Positions 1-8,375 of a stretch of DNA of 36,191 bases are shown piece by piece. A model generated the notes under the pieces. The model was given only the letters and a program-made list of their open reading frames with translations. It was not told the DNA's origin and did no database searches. The translations under genes were made by a program, and so were the position numbers. How positions within the stretch are numbered: the stretch's first letter is position 1; each line of letters begins with the position of its first letter. Source of the DNA: Thermoanaerobacter sp. A7A (GTDB lineage Bacteria > Bacillota > Thermoanaerobacteria > Thermoanaerobacterales > Thermoanaerobacteraceae); contig NZ_AVAF01000159.1 of NCBI RefSeq assembly GCF_000445185.1, positions 1 through 36,191 on the forward strand, read 5' to 3'.

Positions 1-26
1 CAGCATTTTAGGAAGAATACTGATAT

Positions 27-854
27 TTATAATTTACAGATCGACCAGTTCTTGCGGTTTTTAAAATACTCATCGCTATTGTTGAAAATGCCAAATATGT
101 CATTTAGGTATGGGATATCTTCTAATCTTTCTGTATACGCAATGTTTCCCAATTCGCAAAGTGTACGTGCTATAAAGCGAATAATCTGCAAGACATACAT
201 TCGGGTATAACGTATAGCAATTTTTGTAATAGTAGCCTGTATAGAAGCTTCGTACACAGAGTCAAGTGTATTACCAGTCTCATCATGAAACAGTACCAAC
301 GTGGACTTGCCGATTAACTGTTCAATCAACTTAGCTTTCTGTTCCTGTTGCCTCATATAATGTGGCTTATAATATTTATTTAATATCGGAAGTGTAACTT
401 TTACGTACCATGCCTGTATAGGATCGGTTCGTTGTGCAGTAAACGGGTTACCTGTCACAAAATCGAGATTGTAGTAACGAGTGACGTTAGTTGCAAAATC
501 GGATAGGATTTCAATTATCTCAACGTGAATTTCAGAACGTGGAAGTCTACCCTCAGTACCAGACAATCCGCGTCGCTCTGCAATCTGATCCACACGGTCA
601 AGTAGCTCTTTTAAGTTATGTCCGTAACCACGTATCTCTTTGTTTGAGGGATAAGCACCTTTATTTTCTAATACATAATCAACCACTAGAGCTAATTTTG
701 CAGCACGCTCAAGTCCAATTGAGAGTGCAAAAAAAGCTTGGTAATAGTATGCTTGCTGAGCATAATTGGCCTTTCCAAGAGCTGTGACACCTATAGCCAA
801 ATGTTCTGCTGCTAATTCTGCTTCTCGCTTTAGAGCTAGCCAAGTGGATTTCAT
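27..854 (-). CDS. HEPN-like hypothetical protein
   Basis: Protein of about 275 residues that I do not firmly recognise. The N-terminal third is helical, with a cluster of aromatic and alanine residues (QQAYYYQAFFALSIGLERAA) followed about 40 residues later by a GYGHNLKELL segment. This amphipathic helix plus H-x-L-x-x-L pattern resembles HEPN-fold proteins, but I see no clear R-x4-6-H RNase motif, so function is open. The start is placed at the ATG at 854, because GAGG sits 8 nt upstream of it; the GTG at 863 overlaps that ribosome site. It lies downstream of the CGTase gene on the same strand, separated by a hairpin terminator, so it probably has its own weak promoter or relies on readthrough. 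It has no obvious functional link to starch metabolism. Confidence 0.5.
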   Translation of the reverse strand: MKSTWLALKREAELAAEHLAIGVTALGKANYAQQAYYYQAFFALSIGLERAAKLALVVDYVLENKGAYPSNKEIRGYGHNLKELLDRVDQIAERRGLSGTEGRLPRSEIHVEIIEILSDFATNVTRYYNLDFVTGNPFTAQRTDPIQAWYVKVTLPILNKYYKPHYMRQQEQKAKLIEQLIGKSTLVLFHDETGNTLDSVYEASIQATITKIAIRYTRMYVLQIIRFIARTLCELGNIAYTERLEDIPYLNDIFGIFNNSDEYFKNRKNWSICKL

Positions 855-886
855 TATTATCACCTCACATATAATTTAAAATTAAG

Positions 887-918
887 ATAGAGGTAGGTTA
901 CATTTACCCTACCTCTAT
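887..918 (-). terminator. Hairpin terminator after the CGTase gene
   Basis: An 11-bp perfect stem (887-897 with 908-918, ATAGAGGTAGG and its complement) with a 10-nt loop. On the minus strand it is followed by CTTAATTTT. It lies between the CGTase stop codon and the next minus-strand gene, so it most likely ends the CGTase transcript. The plus side also has a short T run, so it may work in both directions. Confidence 0.7.
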
Positions 919-960
919 TTTTAAAAATATGGGGAGAGGGAAATTTAGCTTTTTTAGATG

Positions 961-3093
961 TTAATTTTGCCAATTTACAATTACAGTAGCTGTACCAGAA
1001 GTGGGTGTAGTATATACGTGGTTGTATCCACCTTCCCAGGTTACAGTACTACCATTTTTCTTTATAAACTTAAACTCTATAGTAGTACCAGCAGGCACAC
1101 CTACATCGTAATACCACGTAGGATATTGATACACAACCTGGTTAAACATCGGTCCTATTGCCTTCGATGTATCCCAGTTGCCAAGTTCAGCTACATTGCC
1201 CGTAAGATATACATTTTCTCCCCACACGGTTGTAGCATTATTTACTACAAATCTAACACATACCTGATTTCCCGTTAAAACATTGATATTGTTATAACTA
1301 TTGCTTGTAACTTCTGATGCTGTTTTTAATGTAATGTTATATTTTCCAGGAGTTAAAGCAGGAACTTTTACCTTTACTTCAGTATCTTCCCATGACACAA
1401 TAGTTGCAGGAGTTGTCCCAAATAATACTTGACCTGCTGTTGTGCCAAATCCCCTTCCATCTATGGTTATAGTCTGCCCTGCCTTTGTCATTGTCGGTCC
1501 TACATGTCCTATCAATGGAGGATTAGTTGTACTGACATACTGCCATACTGCAACTGCACCAGGCGCAAGAGTAAACGACGTTACAGAACCATTACTAGAT
1601 ACTGTAATACTATTGCCGTTTAATAATCCGCCAAGCACGTCAGAATATGTTCCTGCAGGCAATGCGGTGTACAAACCAGTAATATTGTAACTTGTTGAAA
1701 GATTGCGGTTAATAGCAATAAGAGCAACGTTGTTTCCAAATTGTCTTTCATAAATGTAAACATCGTTATTAACCCAGCGTTGTTTTTGTGTACCATAAGC
1801 AATTGCAGGATTAGACTTACGCAATGGAGCAAGCTTTTTTATAACATTATATGCTGTAGTATTAGTATTGAATGATGTCATCATAGCTCTATTATAAGGG
1901 TCTCCATTACCTGTCATATATTGCTCTGTACCGTAATATATAGCAGGTACGCCGCGAGAAGTTAAAGTGAATGCTAACGCTTGCTCAACAGGCCGTGTAC
2001 TGCCTCCTGTATAAAATCTGTCCATGTCATGATTATCTATAAATGTAACCATATCATTTATGAAATTATAGTCTGCTGCAGTAGACTGAATCATCGAATC
2101 AAGTCCATACATAGTGTCTGTATTGTCTCTGAATACTTGACGAACTTTTTGAGCAAATCTAAAATCAAGAAGGTTCATCCCACTTTCATTTGCAAAATAC
2201 GTATTATTAGGATCTACTTCATTGGTTCCAAGGTACCACTCGCCAAATGTAAAAACTGGTCTATAACTTAAAATAGAATCCATAAAGTTCTTTTGCCATC
2301 CAAATGCCATGTGTTTGACTGCATCCATGCGTATACCATCAATCCCCATGTCTAACCATAGTTTAATTGCCGCTTTTAAATATGAATCAATAGTGTTATT
2401 CTGCTGATCTAAATCTGCTAAGTCAAATAAATTACGGTAAATTCCATCTTCATATGATGAAAAATTAGTTCCTCCATAATGATGGAAATATCCATTTGTA
2501 TCATTGGTATAACCACCAAGTAATACTCCATTGTCATATAATCTACCATTTTCCCCGTAGGTAGGATCTGTCTCTGAAGCAGGAGATGTATGATTTGGTG
2601 CAAAGTCTATTATAACTTTTATATTGTGAGCATGAGCTGTTGCTATGAGATTTTGAAAATCTGTAAAGCTTCCAAAAAATGGATTTGTCTTTTTGAAGTC
2701 TCGTGCCCAGTAACCATGATAGGATGTGCTTCTACCAAAAGTGGAATCTGGCAAAACTGCGTAAATGTTTTCTACAGGTTGAGAAATCCATATAGCTGTA
2801 ATTCCCATACCAGTAAGATAACCATCATTAATTTTGTTAATAATACCCTGCCAATCGCCACCAAAATATTTCTTTAAACTAGTATGGGTAGGATCATATA
2901 AGTCGCCTGTTGGATTATTACTGGGATTCCCATCTAAAAAACGGTCTGTGACTATCTGGTAGATTACATCTGTCGAATAATTGACGACGTTGGAAACCGA
3001 AGTATCAGGTGCTGCCGGTACTGATGGGATTGTGCTGAAAAGAAGAGCGATAGTTATTAACAGTATCGATAGCAGCTTAAGCGTTTTCTTCAT
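961..3093 (-). CDS. amyA: Secreted cyclodextrin glucanotransferase (GH13, EC 2.4.1.19)
   Basis: Extracellular enzyme converting starch to cyclodextrins and linear dextrins. The protein has 710 residues. The signal peptide is about residues 1-27 (MKKT start, hydrophobic core, cleavage after VPA). GH13 A/B domains follow, with nucleophile D257 in DGIRMD, acid/base E285 in FGEWYLG and D356 in FIDNHDMD (mature D230, E258, D329). Then come domain C, an IPT/TIG domain D (about 525-600) and a C-terminal CBM20 starch-binding domain (about 610-710). The central cyclisation residue is F223 (mature F196) in NLFDLAD, where Bacillus enzymes have Tyr. There is no insertion before it like the one in maltogenic amylases, which favours CGTase. 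The ATG at 3093 is chosen because AGGAGG lies 7 nt upstream; the TTG at 3099 is too close. A promoter and palindromic operator lie just upstream. Confidence 0.95.
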   Translation of the reverse strand: MKKTLKLLSILLITIALLFSTIPSVPAAPDTSVSNVVNYSTDVIYQIVTDRFLDGNPSNNPTGDLYDPTHTSLKKYFGGDWQGIINKINDGYLTGMGITAIWISQPVENIYAVLPDSTFGRSTSYHGYWARDFKKTNPFFGSFTDFQNLIATAHAHNIKVIIDFAPNHTSPASETDPTYGENGRLYDNGVLLGGYTNDTNGYFHHYGGTNFSSYEDGIYRNLFDLADLDQQNNTIDSYLKAAIKLWLDMGIDGIRMDAVKHMAFGWQKNFMDSILSYRPVFTFGEWYLGTNEVDPNNTYFANESGMNLLDFRFAQKVRQVFRDNTDTMYGLDSMIQSTAADYNFINDMVTFIDNHDMDRFYTGGSTRPVEQALAFTLTSRGVPAIYYGTEQYMTGNGDPYNRAMMTSFNTNTTAYNVIKKLAPLRKSNPAIAYGTQKQRWVNNDVYIYERQFGNNVALIAINRNLSTSYNITGLYTALPAGTYSDVLGGLLNGNSITVSSNGSVTSFTLAPGAVAVWQYVSTTNPPLIGHVGPTMTKAGQTITIDGRGFGTTAGQVLFGTTPATIVSWEDTEVKVKVPALTPGKYNITLKTASEVTSNSYNNINVLTGNQVCVRFVVNNATTVWGENVYLTGNVAELGNWDTSKAIGPMFNQVVYQYPTWYYDVGVPAGTTIEFKFIKKNGSTVTWEGGYNHVYTTPTSGTATVIVNWQN

Positions 3094-3100
3094 AGGCAAA

Positions 3101-3107
3101 CCTCCTT
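3101..3107 (-). promoter_or_regulatory. Ribosome binding site of the CGTase gene
   Basis: AAGGAGG on the minus strand, 7 nt before the ATG at 3093. It rules out the TTG at 3099 as the start. Confidence 0.8.
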
Positions 3108-3118
3108 TTTAAATTTAG

Positions 3119-3132
3119 TACAAGCGCTTGCA
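3119..3132 (-). promoter_or_regulatory. LacI-family operator (cre or maltose-repressor type)
   Basis: TGCAAGCGCTTGTA on the minus strand contains the perfect 10-bp palindrome CAAGCGCTTG (3121-3130) with the central CG typical of LacI/CcpA-family operators. It lies about 10 bases downstream of the -10 box and before the ribosome site, so a bound repressor would block initiation or elongation. This fits catabolite repression or maltodextrin control of a secreted amylase. Which regulator binds cannot be decided from the sequence. Confidence 0.7.
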
Positions 3133-3142
3133 CCACAACAAT

Positions 3143-3171
3143 AGTATAAATTACTCTTTCTAATTTTTCAA
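3143..3171 (-). promoter_or_regulatory. Sigma-A promoter of the CGTase gene
   Basis: On the minus strand TTGAAA (3166-3171), a 17-nt spacer and TATACT (3143-3148), a near-consensus vegetative promoter about 50 bases before the start codon. Confidence 0.8.
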
Positions 3172-3460
3172 GTGCTATTAAGCCCTTTTATTAACTTTTA
3201 AACGTAATTTTTCGCTTTATTTTAAAATAATTTGCGAATTTTTGCTGAATTTCAAGATAATTTAAAAAGATGATATTAATGTAATATTTTAGGAAATTTT
3301 ATATAATTAAAGCAAATCTGTTTTTACTTTAGTATGATATTAAAATTTTTGATATTAAGATCCTCCCGGAATAAGTGTTTTGTGTGACATATAATTTTTT
3401 GTTTTGTTAACATTTCAAATTGTATATTACAGGAGTATGATATTATAGTTATGCTTTTTT

Positions 3461-3536
3461 GTTAGCATCGTGAAGAAGATTAGACGCCTGCTTGCCTTCT
3501 TACCCAGATGAAGCTCTATTGGGTTGGTAAACATAT
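3461..3536 (+). ncRNA. Degenerate HEARO-type RNA remnant (copy A)
   Basis: Two segments align with the better-preserved copies at 7158 and 20018. Positions 3472-3496 (AGATTAGACGCCTGCTTGCC) match the 5' part. Positions 3511-3536 match the AAGCCCTAACGGGTCGGTGA region of copy C with mostly C-to-T and G-to-A differences. The middle and 3' half, including the closing stem, are missing, so it is a decayed fragment. Like the other copies it follows TGCTTTTTTG. The rest of 3180-3460 and 3540-3620 is AT-rich with no gene seen. Confidence 0.5.
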
Positions 3537-3713
3537 TTTTTTAAATTTAACCATTTATTTTTTTTCCTTTAGGTTTCAATTCGTATAAGGATCACTTTCA
3601 AGTTTAGAATTTAACGTTTTTGGCTTGTGCCCAAAAAAGTTAAAACCCCAAAAGCTTGCATCTTGGTAATTAAAGTTTTGCTTCTAGAAGGCAAAAAAGG
3701 AACCAGGATAGTT

Positions 3714-4034
3714 ATGTCTTATCTCTTTTTTAGTTCTTTTTTTATTAATTTCTTTTTGAAGCCTTATATAAGCTTAAATTTTCTACTGCTTAACTCCCTT
3801 CTGGTATTTGCTGTCCTTTTTCTTTTCTGGCTTTTAGGAGGAATAGGTGGAGGAGACGTAAAAGTTCTAACTGCTTTCTCTTTCTATGCTGGTTTTAGGA
3901 TGTGGGATATTCTTTTATTTTCCCCTCTGATTTTTCTGCTGTATTCCCTTATCCTCCGCAAGTTCAGAACAAAGCTTCCTTTTATGCCTGCTCTTTTTGC
4001 GGGAACACTAGTAGGTTTACTTATAAGCTTTTAA
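3714..4034 (+). pseudogene. Truncated prepilin peptidase (A24/TadV-like) remnant
   Basis: The hydrophobic C-terminal half matches type IV prepilin peptidases: GGIGGGDVK carries the second catalytic aspartate of the G-x-G-D motif and is followed by membrane helices. The N-terminal part, which should carry the first catalytic Asp near an IPN motif, is absent. The open frame extends upstream to 3627 but that part looks unrelated. No good ribosome site precedes the ATG at 3714. Other pilus genes are absent except for a possible peptide downstream, so this is probably a leftover of a Tad or type IV pilus locus. Confidence 0.55.
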
Positions 4035-4036
4035 AA

Positions 4037-4117
4037 GATAAGGAAACTATTTTAGCGCTTATAAACAACCAGCAAGGTGGAGGAGTAACAATAATTAAAG
4101 GATATAAGAATTTGTAG
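4037..4117 (+). pseudogene. Possible pilin-like fragment
   Basis: A short open segment downstream of the prepilin-peptidase remnant encodes NNQQGGGVTII, which resembles the Q-x-G-V-T-I-I start of a processed pilin or TadE-like protein, then ends at a stop. It is read in a different frame from the peptidase. Only about 25 residues are available, so the call is weak. The region 4118-4393 is AT-rich with no other gene seen. Confidence 0.2.
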
Positions 4118-4393
4118 AGGATTTTTTTTGATTTTGCAGAAATATATATATACTATATATTCTCAAGAGTGCATTTTACAATGTTGTGCGAAATTATAAA
4201 ACTGTCGGCTTAGTTTAATTACAAAAATAAGAAAAAAGCTATTACTTTTAAACTTGGCATAATGAAAAGATATGATGAACCTATACAGTTAAAGGATTTA
4301 GGAATAAACTTTATACCTTAGTCTTTTGTGTATACCGATAAAAGATAATTTCAAAGAAAATAAAAATGTGTAAAGTGAAAGGAGAAATATAAC

Positions 4394-5275
4394 ATGAAGG
4401 TATACTGGGAAACACATGCTATAAATAAAATAGCTTCTTTCTCTAAAGAAAAACAAGAGAAAATACTTGCTCAAATACGTGAATTTGACAACTTCATTAG
4501 TACGATTACTTTGCTAGAAATCACAAGCACTGCACATAAAGGAGACTTTGAAGGTATTCAAAGACAAAAAGAATTGTTAGGAGTATGTAAGAAATTATCT
4601 ATTAAAGATGGTAGAGTTAGTATTTTTCCGGATTACAATGAAATTCTGGAAAAAGAAATGTTGAGGGTAGTAAAAAATAAGTTATTTAATTTAAACAATT
4701 ATCCTTCACTAAAAGTTGCAGTAGATTATCTTACGACAGATGAAATACCTTTGGAAATTTCATCGAGACACTATTCTATCAAAAAAGAAGAAGAAAAACA
4801 ATGGAAGAAATTACATACAGAAGCTCACAAAAAACTTTTAGAAAAAATTGAAGAAATAGAAGAAAAAGAAAATGGAAAAGGAGATGAAAAAGAAAAAATC
4901 TTAAACCCAGAGCAATTTTTGAACTTGGTAGAATCGAATCCTTTGCATTTTTTCATATTATTGTTTGAAGATACCATAAGAGATAGAATAATGGAGATTA
5001 TAGCAGAGACTATACATGCAGAGACTATATATAATGAAAGTGATATATGGCGTGCTTTCTATTTTGCAAAAATATATGAAATAGCACGTTATGGGATCGG
5101 ACACGTTAAAGAACCACCGCAGATAGATGAATGGGATATTTTACAAACAGTGTATTTACCTTTTGTAGATATTTGTGTGGTAGGAAACGACTTAAAAAAA
5201 TATTATTCTTGGGTCGCAGAAAAAGCAAAACTAAAAACAAGAATTAACACCATAGACGAATTTATAGATAAGTAA
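4394..5275 (+). CDS. PIN-like domain protein, function unknown
   Basis: Protein of 293 residues with an AAAGGAG ribosome site 9 nt before the ATG. The start KVYWETHAINKI looks like a degenerate version of the PIN-domain first strand (usually a V-Y-L-D-T-N type sequence). STITLLEI near residue 40 resembles the second PIN acidic helix, and the C-terminal WDILQTVYLPFVDICVVGND plus KLKTRINTIDEFI resemble the last strands of PIN nucleases. A long charged, coiled-coil-prone insert (residues about 130-170) splits the fold. The first Asp is replaced by Glu in the W-E-T motif. If it is a PIN nuclease, no antitoxin gene is adjacent. Family assignment is by pattern only. Confidence 0.5.
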   Translation: MKVYWETHAINKIASFSKEKQEKILAQIREFDNFISTITLLEITSTAHKGDFEGIQRQKELLGVCKKLSIKDGRVSIFPDYNEILEKEMLRVVKNKLFNLNNYPSLKVAVDYLTTDEIPLEISSRHYSIKKEEEKQWKKLHTEAHKKLLEKIEEIEEKENGKGDEKEKILNPEQFLNLVESNPLHFFILLFEDTIRDRIMEIIAETIHAETIYNESDIWRAFYFAKIYEIARYGIGHVKEPPQIDEWDILQTVYLPFVDICVVGNDLKKYYSWVAEKAKLKTRINTIDEFIDK

Positions 5276-5306
5276 TAATTTTATATATAAGTAATAATTT
5301 TATATA
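5270..5306 (+). repeat. 18-bp direct repeat across the stop codon
   Basis: AAGTAATAATTTTATATA occurs at 5270-5287 and again at 5289-5306, a 19-bp-period duplication. The first copy contains the TAA of the PIN-like gene. It is probably replication slippage. Confidence 0.8.
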
Positions 5307-5576
5307 AAAGTTACGAAATTATAATACAGGCAAAGGAAAACTAATGTTATTTAAAAAGTTAACTCGTTCGGCGCTCTCTGGTTAGAGTAAACCCAGAGAC
5401 AAAATCCAAATTTTTTCAATATTTAATTTATAGTCTAACCCCCTATTAATTTATTCAAAATAATCTCGGTTTGCAAGTCTAGTATAGTCTTACCTTCTTT
5501 ACTACTTGGTAATGCCAGAATTTCTTTATCTCTTTTTAAGTCAAGCAAATAGCATCTTTTCAATTGAATGAATAAG
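5307..5576. other. Gap with a weak hairpin and an unrecognised ORF remnant
   Basis: A 7-bp hairpin (5375-5381 with 5393-5399) lacks a T run. On the minus strand, 5428-5545 is an open frame ending LPSSKEGKTILDLQTEIILN and about seven further residues, directly downstream of the ATPase gene and in another frame. It has no visible ribosome site and I do not recognise it. It could be a remnant of a removed gene. Confidence 0.3.
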
Positions 5577-7010
5577 TTATCGTCTCCCAAACAAATACAT
5601 AAATGCAAAAGCAGGAATTTTTATTATTGGCACCTTTGTCGAAATCTTAACTTTTCCATAATCTTCAGGCCTTTTTGTTACCAGTATTGCTGAAGCAATG
5701 TTTTTTTCTTTTTGACACATTTCAACAATGGCATCATTCTCGGGAAGTGTTGTATCTTCTCTGAATTTCACTTCAATTAAGGATTTACTATGTGGGAATT
5801 CAACAACTACATCAATTTCTTTTTGATTATCAGAAGATTTTCTAAAATAACCTATTCTAGCATTTGTTTGCAAGTAAAAATTATAGATATGTTTAAAAAT
5901 TGCTGTCTCAACCGTTATTCCAAGTTCCTTACTGTCTAAGAGTATATTGTCTATCATCAAAACTGCATTTCTCAAAGCAGGATCAGAGACGTAGATTTTT
6001 GGTTTTGCTTTTAGAACCTTTTTTCCACCTAATTCTATGGGTAAACTTCTGTAAATTAAATTCGCATTTTCTAGAAGATGAATGTAATTTTCTACTGTTA
6101 CCGCCGAAACATTTTCAATTTCCTTACTTATTGTTGAAATACTTATAACACTTGCAGAATTGAAGCATAAGTATAAAAATACCTTTTCTAATACCGCTAA
6201 GTTTCTTACATTAAATAAAGAAGGTATATCTCTTTTAATAACTTTGTCAACCACGTCTTCTCTTAATATTCTTTGCACTAGAAATTGATCTTCTGAGAAT
6301 ACAAATTCGGGGAATCCCCCTATTGTTAAATACTTATTAAAATACTTTTGCAAGGGCATAAGTAAAAACATAAGCTCACTTAGCTGGGATTCTTTTAAAT
6401 TTGAAATTTCGTTTAAATCTAGATCTGGCAAATTTTTGGGCCTTTCTGGGACTCCAAGTATCTCACAAAATTCATAAAAAGAAAGAGTAGGTACAGAAAT
6501 AACAGTCCACCGACCAACACCACTTTCTTTTGTACCTTCAATAAGTGCAGGAGAAGCTGAACCTGTGGCAATAATTCTCCAGTTTGGTTTGGTGTCATAA
6601 TAGACTTTTAACCATCTGTCCCAATCACTTGCATATTGAATTTCATCCAAAAATATATAAGCTTCCTTTTCTTGATTTATGGCTGTTTCATAAAGGTTAA
6701 TAATTTGGTCGAAGGAACTTAATTTAAATAAAGGATGATCAAAAGATACATATAATATTTTTTTTGGGTGCACCTGATTTTTTAAAAGGGTTTCTATCAT
6801 TTGATATAAAATCGTGGTTTTACCAACACGGCGTGCGCCTGAAAGTATAACATATCTTCTGATGGTTGGATGCATTAGTAATTCGAATGCCTTGTGATAA
6901 ACTACTCTCTTTACGGGTTTAGACAGATCTTGAGGGAAATATCCCTCCCTCCACCAAGGGTTATAAGAGTATAAAATCCTTAATATATTTTCTGAGCTTG
7001 TAATAGACAA
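5577..7010 (-). CDS. AAA ATPase with DUF4143 domain
   Basis: Protein of 477 residues of the common archaeal/bacterial ATP-binding family. Walker A is at residues 57-66 (SGARRVGKTT) and Walker B at 118-125 (YIFLDEIQ). A winged-helix/DUF4143 region covers about 230-420. The C-terminal segment has KEIDVVVEF and LIEVKFRE, resembling the acidic and E-x-K positions of a PD-(D/E)xK-like fold. The physiological role of this family is poorly known; members are often in accessory DNA near toxin-antitoxin genes, as here. The start is a TTG at 7010, preceded by GGGAGGTG at a good distance. A 20-bp palindrome lies upstream. Confidence 0.8.
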   Translation of the reverse strand: MSITSSENILRILYSYNPWWREGYFPQDLSKPVKRVVYHKAFELLMHPTIRRYVILSGARRVGKTTILYQMIETLLKNQVHPKKILYVSFDHPLFKLSSFDQIINLYETAINQEKEAYIFLDEIQYASDWDRWLKVYYDTKPNWRIIATGSASPALIEGTKESGVGRWTVISVPTLSFYEFCEILGVPERPKNLPDLDLNEISNLKESQLSELMFLLMPLQKYFNKYLTIGGFPEFVFSEDQFLVQRILREDVVDKVIKRDIPSLFNVRNLAVLEKVFLYLCFNSASVISISTISKEIENVSAVTVENYIHLLENANLIYRSLPIELGGKKVLKAKPKIYVSDPALRNAVLMIDNILLDSKELGITVETAIFKHIYNFYLQTNARIGYFRKSSDNQKEIDVVVEFPHSKSLIEVKFREDTTLPENDAIVEMCQKEKNIASAILVTKRPEDYGKVKISTKVPIIKIPAFAFMYLFGRR

Positions 7011-7034
7011 TTTTTATCACCTCCCACATATAAT

Positions 7035-7088
7035 ATTATAACACATACTTTATGTTTTTATACAAAAAATATAAAGTATACTTTATAT
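7035..7088 (-). promoter_or_regulatory. Promoter with palindromic operator for the AAA ATPase
   Basis: The perfect 20-bp palindrome ATATAAAGTATACTTTATAT spans 7069-7088. Its half-site ATACTTTAT recurs at 7045-7053, between a TATAAT -10 box (minus strand, 7035-7040) and a poor -35 (TTGTAT, 7060-7065, spacer 19). The arrangement suggests a dimeric repressor binding over its own promoter, possibly autoregulation. Confidence 0.5.
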
Positions 7089-7157
7089 TTTATAGACAAT
7101 TTTTTTAAACCGCATTTTAAATTTAATGATATTAGTTGAAAAGACGTGCTTTTTTTG

Positions 7158-7368
7158 TTTGCCCCCGCAGGAAAGATTATACGCCTGCTCGCCTAACGGT
7201 CAAGGGGCAAGCCTACGGTCGGTGAGCATATCCTCCCTAGCTTGCGCTCGGTCCGGTATCCCTCCCCGACCCCTTGACCTTCGGCTCGCAGGCCGTTTTG
7301 TTTTAACTGCCGGGGGCAAACAAGAAGCAAACAAAAAAATGAGGAGGTGTAAGCACATGGCGTAAGAA
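7158..7368 (+). ncRNA. HEARO-type RNA / IscB omega-RNA-like element (copy B), no IscB
   Basis: A GC-rich structured block unlike the surrounding AT-rich DNA. Nested stems are visible: TTTGCCCCCG (7158-7167) with CGGGGGCAAA (7311-7320); GCCTGC (7183-7188) with GCAGGC (7288-7293); and GGTCAAGGGG (7198-7207) with CCCCTTGACC (7270-7279). The core order of GATTATA, GCCTGCTCGCCTAACGG and CGGTCGGTGAGCATATCC matches my memory of HEARO RNAs, the omega-RNAs of IscB transposons. It ends in GAGGAGGTG and an ATG GCG TAA, that is, the ribosome site and first two codons of the expected protein followed by a stop. The nuclease gene is missing. Family identity is from memory; the fold is seen directly. Confidence 0.65.
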
Positions 7369-7470
7369 AAAAGCTAGAAACTAGGCTGTCGAATACGAGC
7401 GAGTAAAAAATTTTAGGGGTGGAAATTTAAAATGACTACAAAGCAAAAAGATTAAATCTATATAAAATTA
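7369..7470. other. Gap between HEARO copy B and the hicAB promoter
   Basis: No convincing gene. A seven-codon ORF near 7432 is too short to support. Confidence 0.3.
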
Positions 7471-7500
7471 TTGACACGTATGTATTACACGTATTATAAT
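7471..7500 (+). promoter_or_regulatory. Promoter of the hicAB operon with direct repeats
   Basis: TTGACA (7471-7476), 18-nt spacer, TATAAT (7495-7500). The spacer holds ACACGTAT twice (7474-7481 and 7487-7494). Direct repeats within the promoter would suit autorepression by the HicB DNA-binding domain. The leader is only about 10 nt. Confidence 0.75.
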
Positions 7501-7518
7501 ATAGCAGGAGGAAGAAAA

Positions 7519-7704
7519 ATGAAGCCAAAAGAGTTGATAAAAATACTCCAAAAAGAAGGTTGGATGATAAAAAATCAAAGGGGTTCTCATGTACATATGA
7601 TACATCCTTCAAAGCCAGGCAAAATTCAAATTCCTTATCATAACAAAGATTTAAAGCCGAAAACATTGAATTCAATCCTCAAGCAGGCAGGATTAAAAAA
7701 GTAG
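7519..7704 (+). CDS. hicA: HicA family mRNA interferase toxin
   Basis: Small 61-residue protein with the double-stranded-RNA-binding-like HicA fold. The pattern is KELIKILQKEGW, then RGSHVHMIHP, then IPYHNKDLKPKTLNSILKQAG. The histidine in GSH is the catalytic residue expected of HicA, which cleaves mRNA. The ATG at 7519 follows AGGAGG; in-frame codons upstream lie in the promoter. HicB begins 16 nt after the stop, the usual toxin-first order. Confidence 0.9.
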   Translation: MKPKELIKILQKEGWMIKNQRGSHVHMIHPSKPGKIQIPYHNKDLKPKTLNSILKQAGLKK

Positions 7705-7720
7705 AAAAGGAGGTTTTGAC

Positions 7721-8134
7721 ATGGATAAATATATTTTTCCAGCAGTGTTTGAATCTGATGGAAAAGGCGGCTATACTGTAACCTTTCCTGACTTACCCGG
7801 ATGTATAACTGAAGGTGATACACTTGAAGAAGCATTATATATGGCTAAAGAAGCTTTAGAGCTGTTTATATATAACTTAGAAGAAGATAATGAACCTATC
7901 CCTGAACCTACACCTCCAGAAAAAATAAAGGTTTCTGAGGGAGCTTTCGTTACCCTTATTGAAGCCTATATGCCTCCTGTTAGGGATGAAATGGCAAATA
8001 AAAGTGTGAAGAAGACTATTACGCTCCCCCGGTGGTTAAATGAAGCAGCAGAAAAGGCTAATATAAATTTTTCACAAGTACTTCAATATGCATTAAAAGA
8101 AAAGTTAAATATAAAAGAGAGAAATAGAGCATAA
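7721..8134 (+). CDS. hicB: HicB family antitoxin
   Basis: Protein of 137 residues. The N-terminal partially degraded RNase H-like HicB domain (about 1-75) has GGYTVTFPDLPGC and the TLEEAL helix typical of the family. The C-terminal part (about 98-137; KKTITLPRWLNEAAEKANINFSQVL) is a ribbon-helix-helix DNA-binding domain. It should neutralise HicA and repress the operon through the direct repeats in its promoter. The ribosome site AAGGAGG precedes the ATG. No truncation is seen, so the pair appears functional. Confidence 0.9.
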   Translation: MDKYIFPAVFESDGKGGYTVTFPDLPGCITEGDTLEEALYMAKEALELFIYNLEEDNEPIPEPTPPEKIKVSEGAFVTLIEAYMPPVRDEMANKSVKKTITLPRWLNEAAEKANINFSQVLQYALKEKLNIKERNRA

Positions 8135-8171
8135 AAATTATAAATTTTCACGCAGAACTAAATTAAAAAAA

Positions 8172-8237
8172 AGGATAGGTAGTTCACTTCTACCTATTCC
8201 CACATCCCACATATTCATAACACTCGAAGTGTTTTTC
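8172..8237 (+). terminator. Two hairpins after hicAB
   Basis: The first hairpin pairs ATAGGTAG (8175-8182) with CTACCTAT (8190-8197), preceded by an A run, so its T run is on the minus strand. The second pairs AACACT (8219-8224) with AGTGTT (8228-8233) and is followed by TTT on the plus strand, a short terminator for hicAB. The remainder up to 8366 holds nothing recognisable. Confidence 0.5.
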
Positions 8238-8375
8238 TGTCTATAATTATATCACATCTTACAGAAATTAAAGCGAGGAAATAAAAAATTAAAAAGACGG
8301 AAATAAACTCTTATAGAATAATTGCAATTTGATATAACGGATTAAAGGTAAAACCTTCAAATTGAGGTGTTTTCT

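Noticed and set aside
5428-5545. Minus-strand ORF remnant after the AAA ATPase
   Set aside because: Not called as a gene: no start signal and no recognised family; mentioned only as content of the gap.
7069-7088. CRISPR-type repeat
   Set aside because: A single palindrome with one extra half-site, no spaced repeat array; no CRISPR array was seen anywhere in the window.
7126-7365. Plus-strand ORF of 79 codons over the GC-rich block
   Set aside because: It lies within HEARO copy B; the nested stems and the match to copy C explain the sequence better than coding.
7432-7455. Seven-codon ORF upstream of hicA
   Set aside because: Too short, no meaningful ribosome site distance, and located before the hicAB promoter.
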